A stretch of DNA of 64,000 nt from PALSA-505 sp963762615 (GTDB lineage Bacteria > Actinomycetota > Actinomycetes > Streptosporangiales > Streptosporangiaceae), in NCBI GenBank assembly GCA_963762615.1, contig CAVXLG010000001.1:11227-75226 (forward strand), given 5' to 3'. Of this stretch, positions 41,618-50,611 are shown one piece after another. Position 1 is the first letter of the stretch, and each line of letters starts with the position of its first letter. The notes under the pieces were generated by a model that did no database searches, was not told the DNA's origin, and saw only the letters and a list, made by a program, of their open reading frames with translations. Both the position numbers and the translations under genes were made by a program.

Positions 41618-41941
41618 GTGGGCGCCACAAGGACCGTGACCGACGACACGTTCGACACGGAGGTTCTGAAGAGCGACAAGCCGGTAGTCGTCGACTACTG
41701 GGCGGAATGGTGCGGGCCGTGCCGGATGGTCGCCCCGGTACTCGAGGAAATCGCTACCGAGCACGCCGACAAGATCAACGTCGTCAAGATCAACATAGAT
41801 GAGAACCCGCTGGTCGCCCAGCGCTACGCCATCCTGCAGATCCCCACGCTGAACGTGTTCTCCGGCGGCGAGGTCGTCAAGCAGGTCATCGGGGCCAAGC
41901 CGAAGTCGGCCCTGCTGCGCGAGCTGGCTGACTTCATCTAG
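41618..41941 (+). CDS. trxA: Thioredoxin
   Basis: A 107-residue thioredoxin with the catalytic WCGPC in VVVDYWAEWCGPCRMVAPVL, the cis-Pro in LQIPTLNVFSGGE, and normal length. It is reduced by the adjacent TrxB and serves ribonucleotide reductase and other targets. The start is GTG 41618, about seven bases after AAGGGA. A hairpin follows the stop. Confidence 0.96.
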   Translation: MGATRTVTDDTFDTEVLKSDKPVVVDYWAEWCGPCRMVAPVLEEIATEHADKINVVKINIDENPLVAQRYAILQIPTLNVFSGGEVVKQVIGAKPKSALLRELADFI

Positions 41942-41955
41942 GCCCACCCGGCCGG

Positions 41956-41973
41956 CCGGGCCGCTAGGCCCGG
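41956..41973. terminator. Hairpin between convergent trxA and GNAT genes
   Basis: A 7-bp stem CCGGGCC/GGCCCGG with loop GCTA lies in the 68-base gap between the convergent ends and could serve both strands. Confidence 0.6.
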
Positions 41974-42009
41974 CAGTCCGCGCGGACGCGCAGCAGCGCC
42001 GGCCCGCGC

Positions 42010-42648
42010 TCAGGCCGGCGGCGGGCCGACGTAGGCCGGCCGCAGCGCCCGCTCGGGCGTCATCGAGCCGAGCAGCCGCTCGAGCGCGACCTCCACGTCC
42101 TCCCGCCAGGACAGCGCCGTCTTGAGATCGAGACGCAGCCTCGGGTAGCGGTGGTGCGGGCGGACGGTCTTGAACCCGACCGCCAGCAGGTAGTCGGCCG
42201 GCAGCACGCAGGCGGGGCGTTCCCAGCGCAGGTCACCGAACGCCTCGATGGCCTTCACGCCCCGCCTGGTCAGATCCTTGGCGACGCCCTGCACGAGCAT
42301 CCGGCCCAGCCCGCCGCCGGCGAACTCGGCCAGTACGTGCGCGGTCATCAGCAGGACGGCGTCCGCGCTGACCGGGCTGGTCGGGAAGGCGAGCGACCGC
42401 GGCACGTAGAGCGGCGGCGCGTACAGCACGTAGCCCGCCGCGATCCCGTCCACGTAGGCAGTCTTGCCGCAGCTTCCCCACTCGAGCAGGGTGGAGGAGA
42501 TCCAGGCTTCCTTCTCCAGGCCGCTATCACCGGACTCCTCGGTCTTCTTCCTGGCGACCGGCTCCAGCTCCCAGAAGACGCAGCGCCTGCAAGCGGGCGG
42601 AAAGTCGTCCAGGTTATCGAGGGTGATGTTGGCAAGACGACGCGGCAC
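42010..42648 (-). CDS. GNAT-family acetyltransferase
   Basis: A 212-residue acetyltransferase-fold protein with an N-terminal ACRRCVFWELEP segment, a central ALVLM-like strand in AVLLMTAHVLAEF, the acetyl-CoA loop FAGGGLGRMLVQGVAKDL, and a C-terminal ACVLPADYLLAVGFKTVRPH. This N-terminal Cys-rich variant is common next to trxA-parAB in actinomycetes. Substrate unknown. GTG 42648 starts the conserved part; upstream in-frame codons are Pro/Gly/Arg-rich and probably not translated. It is divergent from the aminotransferase gene. Confidence 0.78.
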   Translation of the reverse strand: MPRRLANITLDNLDDFPPACRRCVFWELEPVARKKTEESGDSGLEKEAWISSTLLEWGSCGKTAYVDGIAAGYVLYAPPLYVPRSLAFPTSPVSADAVLLMTAHVLAEFAGGGLGRMLVQGVAKDLTRRGVKAIEAFGDLRWERPACVLPADYLLAVGFKTVRPHHRYPRLRLDLKTALSWREDVEVALERLLGSMTPERALRPAYVGPPPA

Positions 42649-42806
42649 GGCGACACCCCATTGATCTTCGCCCGGCCGTTCCGGCGAATTGCGCGGGCCA
42701 GGCTCTGGCGTCCGGCCGCGGCCGGGTGGCGCTGTCCGCGGTCTTCCGCACATGCCCCCGGTCCGGCCCGTACCCTGACATGGTACCCAGCGAGCGGAGG
42801 CATGCG

Positions 42807-44075
42807 GTGAGCAATGATCCACGGCACCGGCTGGACCCGTACGTCGACCAGTACGCGGCCCGGGCCAGGATGATGCTCGCCTCCGAGATCCGGGCCCTGT
42901 TCGCGGTGGCGGCCAGGCCCGAGGTGGTCTCGCTGGCCGGCGGGATGCCGTACATCACGGCGCTGCCGCTGGACGCGGTCGGCGAGCTCGCCGGGCAGCT
43001 CGTGACCGACCGCGGGTCGGTCGCCCTGCAGTACGGCTCCGGCCAGGGCGACCCGGGGCTGCGGGAGAGCATCTGCGAGGTGATGGCGCTGGAGGGGATC
43101 CGCGCGCACCCCGACGAGGTCGTGGTGACCGTGGGCTCCCAGCAGGCGCTCGACCTGATCACCCGGATCTTCATCGATCCCGGCGACGTGGTGCTCGCCG
43201 AAGCGCCGTCTTACGTGGGCGCGCTCGGCACCTTCGCCTCCTACCAGGCCTGCGTGGTGCACGTCCCGATGGATGACGACGGGATCATCCCGGAGGCGCT
43301 GGAGGAGACCATCGGCCGGCTGGCCGCGGCCGGCCTGCGGATCAAGTTCCTGTACTCGGTGCCCACGTTCCACAACCCGGCGGCGGTGACGCTGCCGGCC
43401 AGCCGGCGGGCGCGGGTGCTCGACATCTGCCGCCGCAGTGACCTGCTGCTGGTCGAGGACAACCCGTACGGCCTGCTGGGATTCGACAGCGAGCCGCAGC
43501 GGGCGCTGCGCGCGGATTCCGCCGAGGGCGTCGTCTACCTGGGGACATTCTCCAAGACCGTGGCGCCGGGGCTGCGGGTCGGCTGGGCCCTGGCCCCGCA
43601 CGGCATCCGGGACAAGCTCGTGCTGGCCGCGGAGTCGGCGGTGCTCTGCCATTCCAGCCTGGCGCAGCTCATGGTGCGCGAGTACCTGGCCAGCCAGCCG
43701 TGGCAGGAGCAGATCAAGCTGTTCAGCGAGCTCTACGCCGAGCGCAGGGACGCGATGCTCGACGCGCTGGAGGCGAGCATGCCCCCCGGCTGCCGGTGGA
43801 CCCGGCCGGGCGGCGGCTTCTACGTCTGGCTGCGGCTGCCCGGCGGGCTCGACGCCAAGGCGATGCTCCCCCGCGCGATCTCCGCCCGGGTTGCCTACGT
43901 GCCGGGAACCGGCTTCTACGCCGACGGCTCGGGCCGCGAGTTCCTCCGGCTGTCCTTCTGCTACCCGGAACCCGCGCGGATCCGGGAGGGAGTCCGCCGG
44001 CTGGCAGGCGTCATCGAGGCCGAGACAGAGCTGCGCGCGACGTTCGGGCCCTGGCCGGCAAGCGACCCGGCATGA
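42807..44075 (+). CDS. PLP-dependent aminotransferase (class I, LysN/2-aminoadipate type)
   Basis: A 422-residue fold-type I aminotransferase. EVVSLAGGMPYITALPLD opens the catalytic domain. GSQQALDLITRIFIDPGD, the PLP-ring neighbours in YSVPTFHNPAAVTL and EDNPYGLL, and the Schiff-base Lys in LGTFSKTVAPGLRVGW follow. This pattern matches multifunctional aminotransferases related to MocR C-terminal domains, but no GntR domain is attached. GTG 42807 lies six bases after GCGGAGG. The stop overlaps the next gene, so the pair is coupled. Confidence 0.85.
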   Translation: MSNDPRHRLDPYVDQYAARARMMLASEIRALFAVAARPEVVSLAGGMPYITALPLDAVGELAGQLVTDRGSVALQYGSGQGDPGLRESICEVMALEGIRAHPDEVVVTVGSQQALDLITRIFIDPGDVVLAEAPSYVGALGTFASYQACVVHVPMDDDGIIPEALEETIGRLAAAGLRIKFLYSVPTFHNPAAVTLPASRRARVLDICRRSDLLLVEDNPYGLLGFDSEPQRALRADSAEGVVYLGTFSKTVAPGLRVGWALAPHGIRDKLVLAAESAVLCHSSLAQLMVREYLASQPWQEQIKLFSELYAERRDAMLDALEASMPPGCRWTRPGGGFYVWLRLPGGLDAKAMLPRAISARVAYVPGTGFYADGSGREFLRLSFCYPEPARIREGVRRLAGVIEAETELRATFGPWPASDPA

Positions 44076-45055
44076 CCACCGAACACGACCTGGACAGCCG
44101 GGCGACCGCGCTCGGGCACGTCCTCGTGCTGGCCGGCGGCCTGTCCCCCGAGCGCGAGGTATCACTGCGCTCCGGGGACCGGATCAGGGACGCGCTGCGG
44201 GAGGCGGGGGTGGACGCCGACGCCGCGGACGCCGACGCCGCGCTGATCCCGCTGCTGACCTCGGATCCGCCCACCGCCGTGTTCCCGGCGATCCACGGGA
44301 ACTGCGGCGAGGACGGGGCGATCAGGGAGGTGCTCGGGCTGCTCGGCGTGCCCTATGTGGGGTCCACCGCCGATGCCTGCCGGCTCGCCTTCGACAAGCC
44401 GGTGGCCAAGGCGCTCGTGGCCGCCGCGGGCCTGGCCACGCCGCAGTCGGTCACGCTGCCCAGGGAGACATTCCACGACCTGGGCGCGGGCGCGGTGCTC
44501 GAGCGCATCGTGGCCCGGCTGGGGCTGCCGCTGTTCGTCAAGCCCGCCCGCGGCGGCTCCGCGCTCGGCGCCGGGCCCGTCCGCGCCGCCGACGAGCTGC
44601 CCGCCGCCATGATCAGCTGCTTTGCCTACGGCGACACGGCGCTGGTCGAGCGGTTCGCCGAGGGCACGGAGGTCGCCGTGGCGGTTATCGACCTCGGCGA
44701 CGGCCCGCGGCCGCTGCCCGCCGTGGAGATCGTCCCCTCGGGCGGCTGGTTCGACTACGCGGCCCGGTACACGGCGGGCCGGACCGAGTACTACACGCCC
44801 GCAAGGCTGCCCGAGGCGGCCGCGCGCGCCGTAGCGGCCGCGGCCGTCGCCGCGCACGACGCGCTCGGGCTGCGCGACCTGTCACGCAGCGACCTGATCG
44901 TGGACCCGTCCGGGGAGGTTTACTTCCTGGAGGCAAACGTGGCTCCGGGGATGACCGACACGAGCACGCTGCCGATGGCCCTGGAGGCGGCTGACCTCGA
45001 TTTCGGCATCCTCTGCCGTGATCTACTGCTTCTCGCGGCGGCCCGGGGGTCCTGA
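44072..45055 (+). CDS. D-alanine--D-alanine ligase-like ATP-grasp protein
   Basis: A 327-residue ATP-grasp enzyme of the Ddl family: N-terminal VLAGGLSPEREVSLRSG, AIHGNCGEDGAIREVLGLLGV, GSTADACRLAFDKPVAKAL, the ATP-binding LPLFVKPARGGSALGAG and the metal site in VYFLEANVAPGMTDTSTLP. It is shorter than most Ddl proteins (about 350) and the usual E-x-N-T-x-P-G reads E-A-N-V-A-P-G, so substrate may differ from D-Ala. The neighbouring aminotransferase could supply a D-amino acid or analogue; that is inference. Start ATGA-overlaps the upstream gene. Confidence 0.8.
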   Translation: MTTEHDLDSRATALGHVLVLAGGLSPEREVSLRSGDRIRDALREAGVDADAADADAALIPLLTSDPPTAVFPAIHGNCGEDGAIREVLGLLGVPYVGSTADACRLAFDKPVAKALVAAAGLATPQSVTLPRETFHDLGAGAVLERIVARLGLPLFVKPARGGSALGAGPVRAADELPAAMISCFAYGDTALVERFAEGTEVAVAVIDLGDGPRPLPAVEIVPSGGWFDYAARYTAGRTEYYTPARLPEAAARAVAAAAVAAHDALGLRDLSRSDLIVDPSGEVYFLEANVAPGMTDTSTLPMALEAADLDFGILCRDLLLLAAARGS

Positions 45056-45088
45056 CAAGGCGGGCCTGCTCCTCCCCGAGCGCTATTC

Positions 45089-45180
45089 CGGCCCGCTCCC
45101 TCCCGGCCGGCCCGCTCCCTCCCGGCCTGCCCCTCCCGGCCCGCCCGCTCCCTCCCGGCCGGCCCGCCCTCCCGGCCGGC
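45089..45180. repeat. Imperfect CTCCC/CCGGCC repeats before the aldolase gene
   Basis: About five degenerate units of CCCGCTCCCTCCCGGCC in a 92-base pyrimidine-rich block between the Ddl-like stop and the aldolase promoter. It may be a slipped-strand expansion; no function is evident. Confidence 0.6.
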
Positions 45181-45185
45181 TCTCA

Positions 45186-45191
45186 TAGGGT
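45186..45191 (+). promoter_or_regulatory. -10 box for leaderless aldolase gene
   Basis: TAGGGT and a six-base gap precede GTG 45198. Confidence 0.5.
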
Positions 45192-45197
45192 GGGCGC

Positions 45198-46223
45198 GTG
45201 ACCGAGCGCAAGAGCTTTGGCAGTGACAACCACGCCGGCGCGCACCCGGCCGTGCTCCGGGCGCTCGCCGAGGCCAATGCCGGCGACGAGATGCCCTACG
45301 GCGCTGATTCGTGGTCGGCGCAGGCCGCCGCCGAACTGCGGGCCAGGTTCGGCGCCGCCGGAGCGTTCTTCGTGTTCAACGGGACGGGCGCCAACATCCT
45401 GGGGCTCAGCCTCCTGCTCCGCCCCATCGACGCGGTGATCTGCCCGCAGACCGCGCACATCAACGTGGACGAGTGCGGGGCGCCCGAGCGCGTCCTCGGC
45501 GCCAAGCTGCTGGCTGTGCCGACCAGGGACGGGAAGCTCACCCCCGACCTCGTCGCCGACCGGCTGGGCGAGCGGGGCGACGAGCACCGGCCGCAGCCCC
45601 GGGTGGTGGCCGTCTCGCAGGTGACCGAGCTCGGCACCTGCTACTCGCTGGAGGAACTGGGCAAGCTCGCTGGCTTCTGCCGGGGCAATGACCTGCTGCT
45701 GTACATGGACGGTGCCCGGCTGGCCAACGCCGCGGCGTACCTGGGCTGCGACCTGGCCGATCTGGCCGAGCACGCCGACGTCCTGAGCTTCGGCGGGACC
45801 AAGAACGGCGCCGTCGGCGCCGAGGTGGTCTTGGTCATGGACGAGGACGTCGCCGCGGTGGTTCCCTTCCACCGCAAGCAACTGCTCCATCTCGGCTCGA
45901 AGACGCGGTTCCTGGCCGCCCAGTTCGCCGCGCTGCTCACCGACGACCTGTGGCTGCAGAACGCCAGCCACGCCAACACGATGGCGCGGCGGCTGGCCGA
46001 CCGGATCGGCGGGCTGCCGGGGGTGGAGATCCGCCAGCCGGTCGAGTCCAATGCGGTGTTCGCCTCGCTCGGTCCGCGCGACATCGCGTCGCTGCAGGAC
46101 GACTGGCGCTTCCACGTCTGGGACGAGCAGGACCACGTCGTCCGGCTCATGACCGCCTTCGACACCACGGCGGCCGACGTGGACGCGCTCGCCGCCGCGA
46201 TCGCCGCGGCCGGCGGCCGGTGA
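45198..46223 (+). CDS. Low-specificity threonine aldolase-type PLP lyase
   Basis: A 341-residue fold-type I PLP enzyme of the beta-eliminating lyase/threonine aldolase family, which splits L-threonine or allo-threonine to glycine and acetaldehyde. FGSDNHAGAHPAVL and EMPYGADSWSAQAA open it. The Asp of LLLYMDGARLANAA and the PLP Lys in VLSFGGTKNGAVGAEVV are present. The C-terminal domain is complete. GTG 45198 fits the leaderless box. It stands between the Ddl-like gene and parA. Confidence 0.85.
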   Translation: MTERKSFGSDNHAGAHPAVLRALAEANAGDEMPYGADSWSAQAAAELRARFGAAGAFFVFNGTGANILGLSLLLRPIDAVICPQTAHINVDECGAPERVLGAKLLAVPTRDGKLTPDLVADRLGERGDEHRPQPRVVAVSQVTELGTCYSLEELGKLAGFCRGNDLLLYMDGARLANAAAYLGCDLADLAEHADVLSFGGTKNGAVGAEVVLVMDEDVAAVVPFHRKQLLHLGSKTRFLAAQFAALLTDDLWLQNASHANTMARRLADRIGGLPGVEIRQPVESNAVFASLGPRDIASLQDDWRFHVWDEQDHVVRLMTAFDTTAADVDALAAAIAAAGGR

Positions 46224-46482
46224 CGGCAACACGCCAGACAGCCGGGACATACCACCAGGCCGAAGGGGTGGCACGCCACGGCCGGCCGACGGGTGGGCTC
46301 TTGTGAGCAGCGGCCCGGATGCCGTGCTTGCTCCGGCTGTGCCGCTGGCGAGCAGCAGGGCGCCGCGGCGGTAACGGGTGCCGGATTCGTCATGGGCGGC
46401 CGCCGCGCAGGGCGCCCTGACCGCCCTGGCGGCGGTGTACGGTCACGGTAGGCGGGAAACCGCGGGCCAGGAGATGGGGTGA

Positions 46483-47622
<1,140 letters not shown>

Positions 47623-47717
47623 GCGGGGCCGGCCCGCCCTGCCGGGGCGCCGCCGCTCCCGGTGACCGTTGACGGGATCCCGGCCAGCTGGCACAACGCG
47701 ATGAACGAGGAGAAACT

Positions 47718-48668
47718 GTGGCACATCAGAGGCGGGGTCTCGGGAGGGGACTGGGCGCGCTCATTCCCTCCCCTTCCGGCGCTGCGAGCGGCGCGGACGC
47801 CCCGGCGGCCGATGCGCGCGATGGCGGGCACGACGAGGCGGGCAAGCCGTCTCTCATCGGCGCTCACTACGAGGAAGTCGCCATCGGGGCGGTCACGCCC
47901 AACCCACGGCAGCCCAGGCAGATCCTGGACGAGGATGCACTGGCCGAGCTTGCGGCGTCGATCCGTGAGGTCGGCCTCCTCCAGCCCATCGTGGTCCGCA
48001 AGCTGATGCCCGGCCGCTACGAGCTCATCATGGGAGAACGACGGTGGCGAGCCTGCCAGCGGGCAGGGCTGCAGCACGTTCCCGCCATCGTGCGCGATAC
48101 TGCCGATGACGAACTGCTCCGTGACGCGCTGATCGAGAATCTGCACCGGGAACAGCTGAACCCGCTGGACGAGGCGGCGGCATACCGGCAGCTACTCGAC
48201 GACTTCGGTGCCACGCACGAGGATCTTGCGGCGAGGATCGGGAGGTCGCGGCCGCACATCAGCAACACCCTGCGGCTGCTCCAGCTTCCCGCCGGGGTCC
48301 AGCGGCGCGTGGCGGCGGGCGTGCTCAGCCCGGGGCACGCTCGCGCGCTGCTGGCGCTGGGCAGCCCGCAGGCCCAGGATCGCGTCGCACAGCGGATCGT
48401 GGCCGAAGGGCTGTCCGTGCGCGCGGTGGAGGAGATCGCTGCCGTCGGAGAGGCCGAACCGGCCAGGCAGCCGCGCCAGCGGCGTGACCGGCAGCCAGCG
48501 GAACTTGCCATGAACCAGCTGGCTGAGCGGCTGTCCGACGTGCTGGACACTCGCGTGAAGGTGGAGCTGGGACGCCGGAAGGGAAAGATGGTCATCGAGT
48601 TCGCGTCCCTGGAGGATCTGGAGCGGATCATCAAGGTGATGTCAGCGGAGCAGGTGACCGCGCCCTGA
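47718..48668 (+). CDS. parB: Chromosome-partitioning protein ParB
   Basis: A 316-residue ParB/Spo0J, a CTP-dependent sliding clamp on parS. It opens RRGLGRGLGALI. The CTP-binding ParB domain has NPRQPRQILDEDALAELA and IMGERRWRACQ. The ENLHREQLNPLDEA and helix-turn-helix EDLAARIGRSRPHISNTLRLL segments follow, with a C-terminal dimer domain. GTG 47718 lies after GAGGAGAAA. Two parS sites begin 63 bases after its stop. Confidence 0.96.
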   Translation: MAHQRRGLGRGLGALIPSPSGAASGADAPAADARDGGHDEAGKPSLIGAHYEEVAIGAVTPNPRQPRQILDEDALAELAASIREVGLLQPIVVRKLMPGRYELIMGERRWRACQRAGLQHVPAIVRDTADDELLRDALIENLHREQLNPLDEAAAYRQLLDDFGATHEDLAARIGRSRPHISNTLRLLQLPAGVQRRVAAGVLSPGHARALLALGSPQAQDRVAQRIVAEGLSVRAVEEIAAVGEAEPARQPRQRRDRQPAELAMNQLAERLSDVLDTRVKVELGRRKGKMVIEFASLEDLERIIKVMSAEQVTAP

Positions 48669-48730
48669 CGACAGCCGCTGTGATTCCCGGGCCAGCCCGA
48701 TCCGCTGCGGCCCTGCGGCACGGCAGGGTC

Positions 48731-48746
48731 CGTTTCACGTGAAACA
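48731..48746. other. parS site 1
   Basis: CGTTTCACGTGAAACA matches the consensus TGTTTCACGTGAAACA with one change in the first base. A ParB loading site. Confidence 0.93.
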
Positions 48747-48784
48747 TTACGGATCTGCTGCGGCTCGCGGTGCCCGGCAGGGAA

Positions 48785-48800
48785 TGTTTCACGTGAAACA
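48785..48800. other. parS site 2
   Basis: TGTTTCACGTGAAACA is a perfect consensus parS, 54 bases from site 1. Both are followed by TTACGG. Confidence 0.97.
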
Positions 48801-48893
48801 TTACGGTGAAACACCCCCGGTGCTACGTCGCCGACGCCATGCGGTCCTGGACGTGACGGCAGGACAGCTGGCGCAGTCCCGGTAGCGAGGCGC

Positions 48894-49649
48894 TTACCGG
48901 ACGATTTTCCCGGACTGTCCCGCGTGCCGCGCCGAGCTGATTTCCGCGCCTTCCCTCGCGCCGCGGCAGCGCCCGGAGTTCGCGGGGCGCCCGACGATGA
49001 GCCTGACCACCGTGGCCGGCGGGGTTATCCTGCCTGTCCCGGCGCGGAGCACCGTGATCTCGCTGACGCCGAGCCCGCGCAGTGCCCGTCCGGCCGCGTC
49101 GGCCTCAGCAGCGGCTTGCTCTCCCTTCAGCGCCAGGACGATTCCGCCGGTACGAACCAGCGGCACCGCCAGGGTCGCCAGCCGGTCCAGCGGTGCCACC
49201 GCCCGGGCGGTGACCACGTCGGCGGCGACCTGCCCGCGGGCCTCCTCGGCACGTCCGCGCCGAACGGTCACGTTGCGCAGTCCCAGGGCCGCCCGGCACT
49301 CGTCAAGGAACACCACTCTGCGGGCCATCGGCTCCAGCAGCGTGACCTGCACGTCGGGCAGCAGCATGGCCAGCACGATGCCGGGCAGGCCGGCCCCGGA
49401 TCCGATATCCAGCAGCGTCGACGGGCGCGGCACCAGGTCAGCGACTACCGCGCAGTTCAGCAGATGCCGCTCCCACACCCGCTCCGCCTCACGCGGGCCT
49501 ATCAGGCCACGGATGATGCCGCCGGTGGCCAGCATGTCCGCGTACCGCTCGGCGAGGGGAAGCACGGGGCCGAACACGTCCCGCGCGGCGGGCGGCGGCC
49601 CGCCTGCGCCGGTCCCGGCTCCCGGGTGCGCCGTGGTGACCGGCCTCAT
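48894..49649 (-). CDS. rsmG: 16S rRNA (guanine-527 N7) methyltransferase
   Basis: A 251-residue SAM-dependent methyltransferase (GidB/RsmG) that modifies G527 of 16S rRNA; loss gives low-level streptomycin resistance. It has ERHLLNCAVVADLVP, the SAM loop LLDIGSGAGLPGIVLAMLLP, VTLLEPMARRVVFLDE and VVTARAVAPLDRLA. The C-terminus carries an extra basic tail of about 30 residues. The start overlaps the jag stop as ATGA. It is the last gene of the rpmH-rnpA-yidD-yidC-jag-rsmG series. Confidence 0.95.
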   Translation of the reverse strand: MRPVTTAHPGAGTGAGGPPPAARDVFGPVLPLAERYADMLATGGIIRGLIGPREAERVWERHLLNCAVVADLVPRPSTLLDIGSGAGLPGIVLAMLLPDVQVTLLEPMARRVVFLDECRAALGLRNVTVRRGRAEEARGQVAADVVTARAVAPLDRLATLAVPLVRTGGIVLALKGEQAAAEADAAGRALRGLGVSEITVLRAGTGRITPPATVVRLIVGRPANSGRCRGAREGAEISSARHAGQSGKIVR

Positions 49650-50497
49650 TCCGCCGGGTAGACGACCACGCGGCGGTCGGGGTCCTCACCCTCCGACTCG
49701 CTGCGCAGCCCGGCCGCCGCGACCGCATCGTGCACGATCTTCCGCTCGAAGGCGGTCATCGGCGTCAGCCGCTTCGGCTCGCCCGTCTGCCGCACCTCGT
49801 CGGCCGCGTCCCGGCCGACCTCGGTCAGCTCCTCCCGGCGGCGGGCGCGGTAGCCGCCCACGTCCAGCATCATCCTGGTCCGCTCGCCGGTCTGCCGCTG
49901 CACGGCCAGCCTGGTCAGCTCCTGCAGGGCCTCGAGGACGACGCCCCTGGTCCCGACGAGCTCGCCGAGCGCCCCGCCGACCACCGACACCAGGGCCCGG
50001 TCGCCCTCGACGTCCATGTCGATGTCACCGTCGAGGTCGGCGATGTCCAGCAGCCCTTCCACGTAATCGGCGGCTATCTCGCCTTCCTGCTCGAGATCTG
50101 CCACGGTGACCCCCGGGCCGCGCTCCCCGTCCTCGCTCACGGCACCGTCGGACCAGGCCGGCCCGTCGGGCGGGCCGCCGTGAGTGGCAGGATCCCCGGC
50201 GTCCGCGGGGTCTTCCAGGTCCGCTTCGCCCGCCTCGCCGGCCAGGTCGCCGGGCGTGGCCTGATCCCCGGCGTCTCCGGGGTCTTCCAGGTCCGCTTCG
50301 TCCGCCTCGCCGGCCAGGTCGCCGGGCGTGGCCTGATCCCCGGCGTCCGCGGGGTCTTCCAGGTCCGCTTCGTCCGCCTCGCCGGCCAGGTCGCCGGGCG
50401 TGGCCTGATCCCCGGGATAATCCTCGCCGGGCGCGCCTTCCGCCGGGCTGGACAGGGTCTCTTCCCGCGTCCCCGCCGCGCTTTCCCCATGACTCAT
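49646..50497 (-). CDS. jag: Jag/KhpB R3H-KH RNA-binding protein with acidic repeats
   Basis: A 283-residue SpoIIIJ-associated protein. The KH-like domain (LVSVVGGALGELVGTRGVVLEALQ) and the R3H domain (RTRMMLDVGGYRARRREEL, then TPMTAFERKIVHDAVAAA) fill the C-terminal 150 residues. The first 130 are acidic and contain three 24-residue repeats (consensus GDQATPGDLAGEADEADLED). KhpB proteins bind RNA and influence cell elongation. It is downstream of yidC and overlaps rsmG by four bases. Confidence 0.92.
   Translation of the reverse strand: MSHGESAAGTREETLSSPAEGAPGEDYPGDQATPGDLAGEADEADLEDPADAGDQATPGDLAGEADEADLEDPGDAGDQATPGDLAGEAGEADLEDPADAGDPATHGGPPDGPAWSDGAVSEDGERGPGVTVADLEQEGEIAADYVEGLLDIADLDGDIDMDVEGDRALVSVVGGALGELVGTRGVVLEALQELTRLAVQRQTGERTRMMLDVGGYRARRREELTEVGRDAADEVRQTGEPKRLTPMTAFERKIVHDAVAAAGLRSESEGEDPDRRVVVYPAE
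50201..50416 (-). repeat. Three 72-base tandem repeats in jag
   Basis: Units 50201-50272, 50273-50344 and 50345-50416 are nearly identical and in frame, encoding an acidic 24-residue repeat. Confidence 0.95.
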
Positions 50498-50611
50498 GGC
50501 ACGATCTCCGTTCCCATCCGCCGCCAGGTGCGGAACGTCATCCGTAGCTGCGCAGATCCTCGCCGACCAGGTTCGTGCGCGCCGGCGATCCGCCGCGCAC
50601 GGGCGAGCCGG

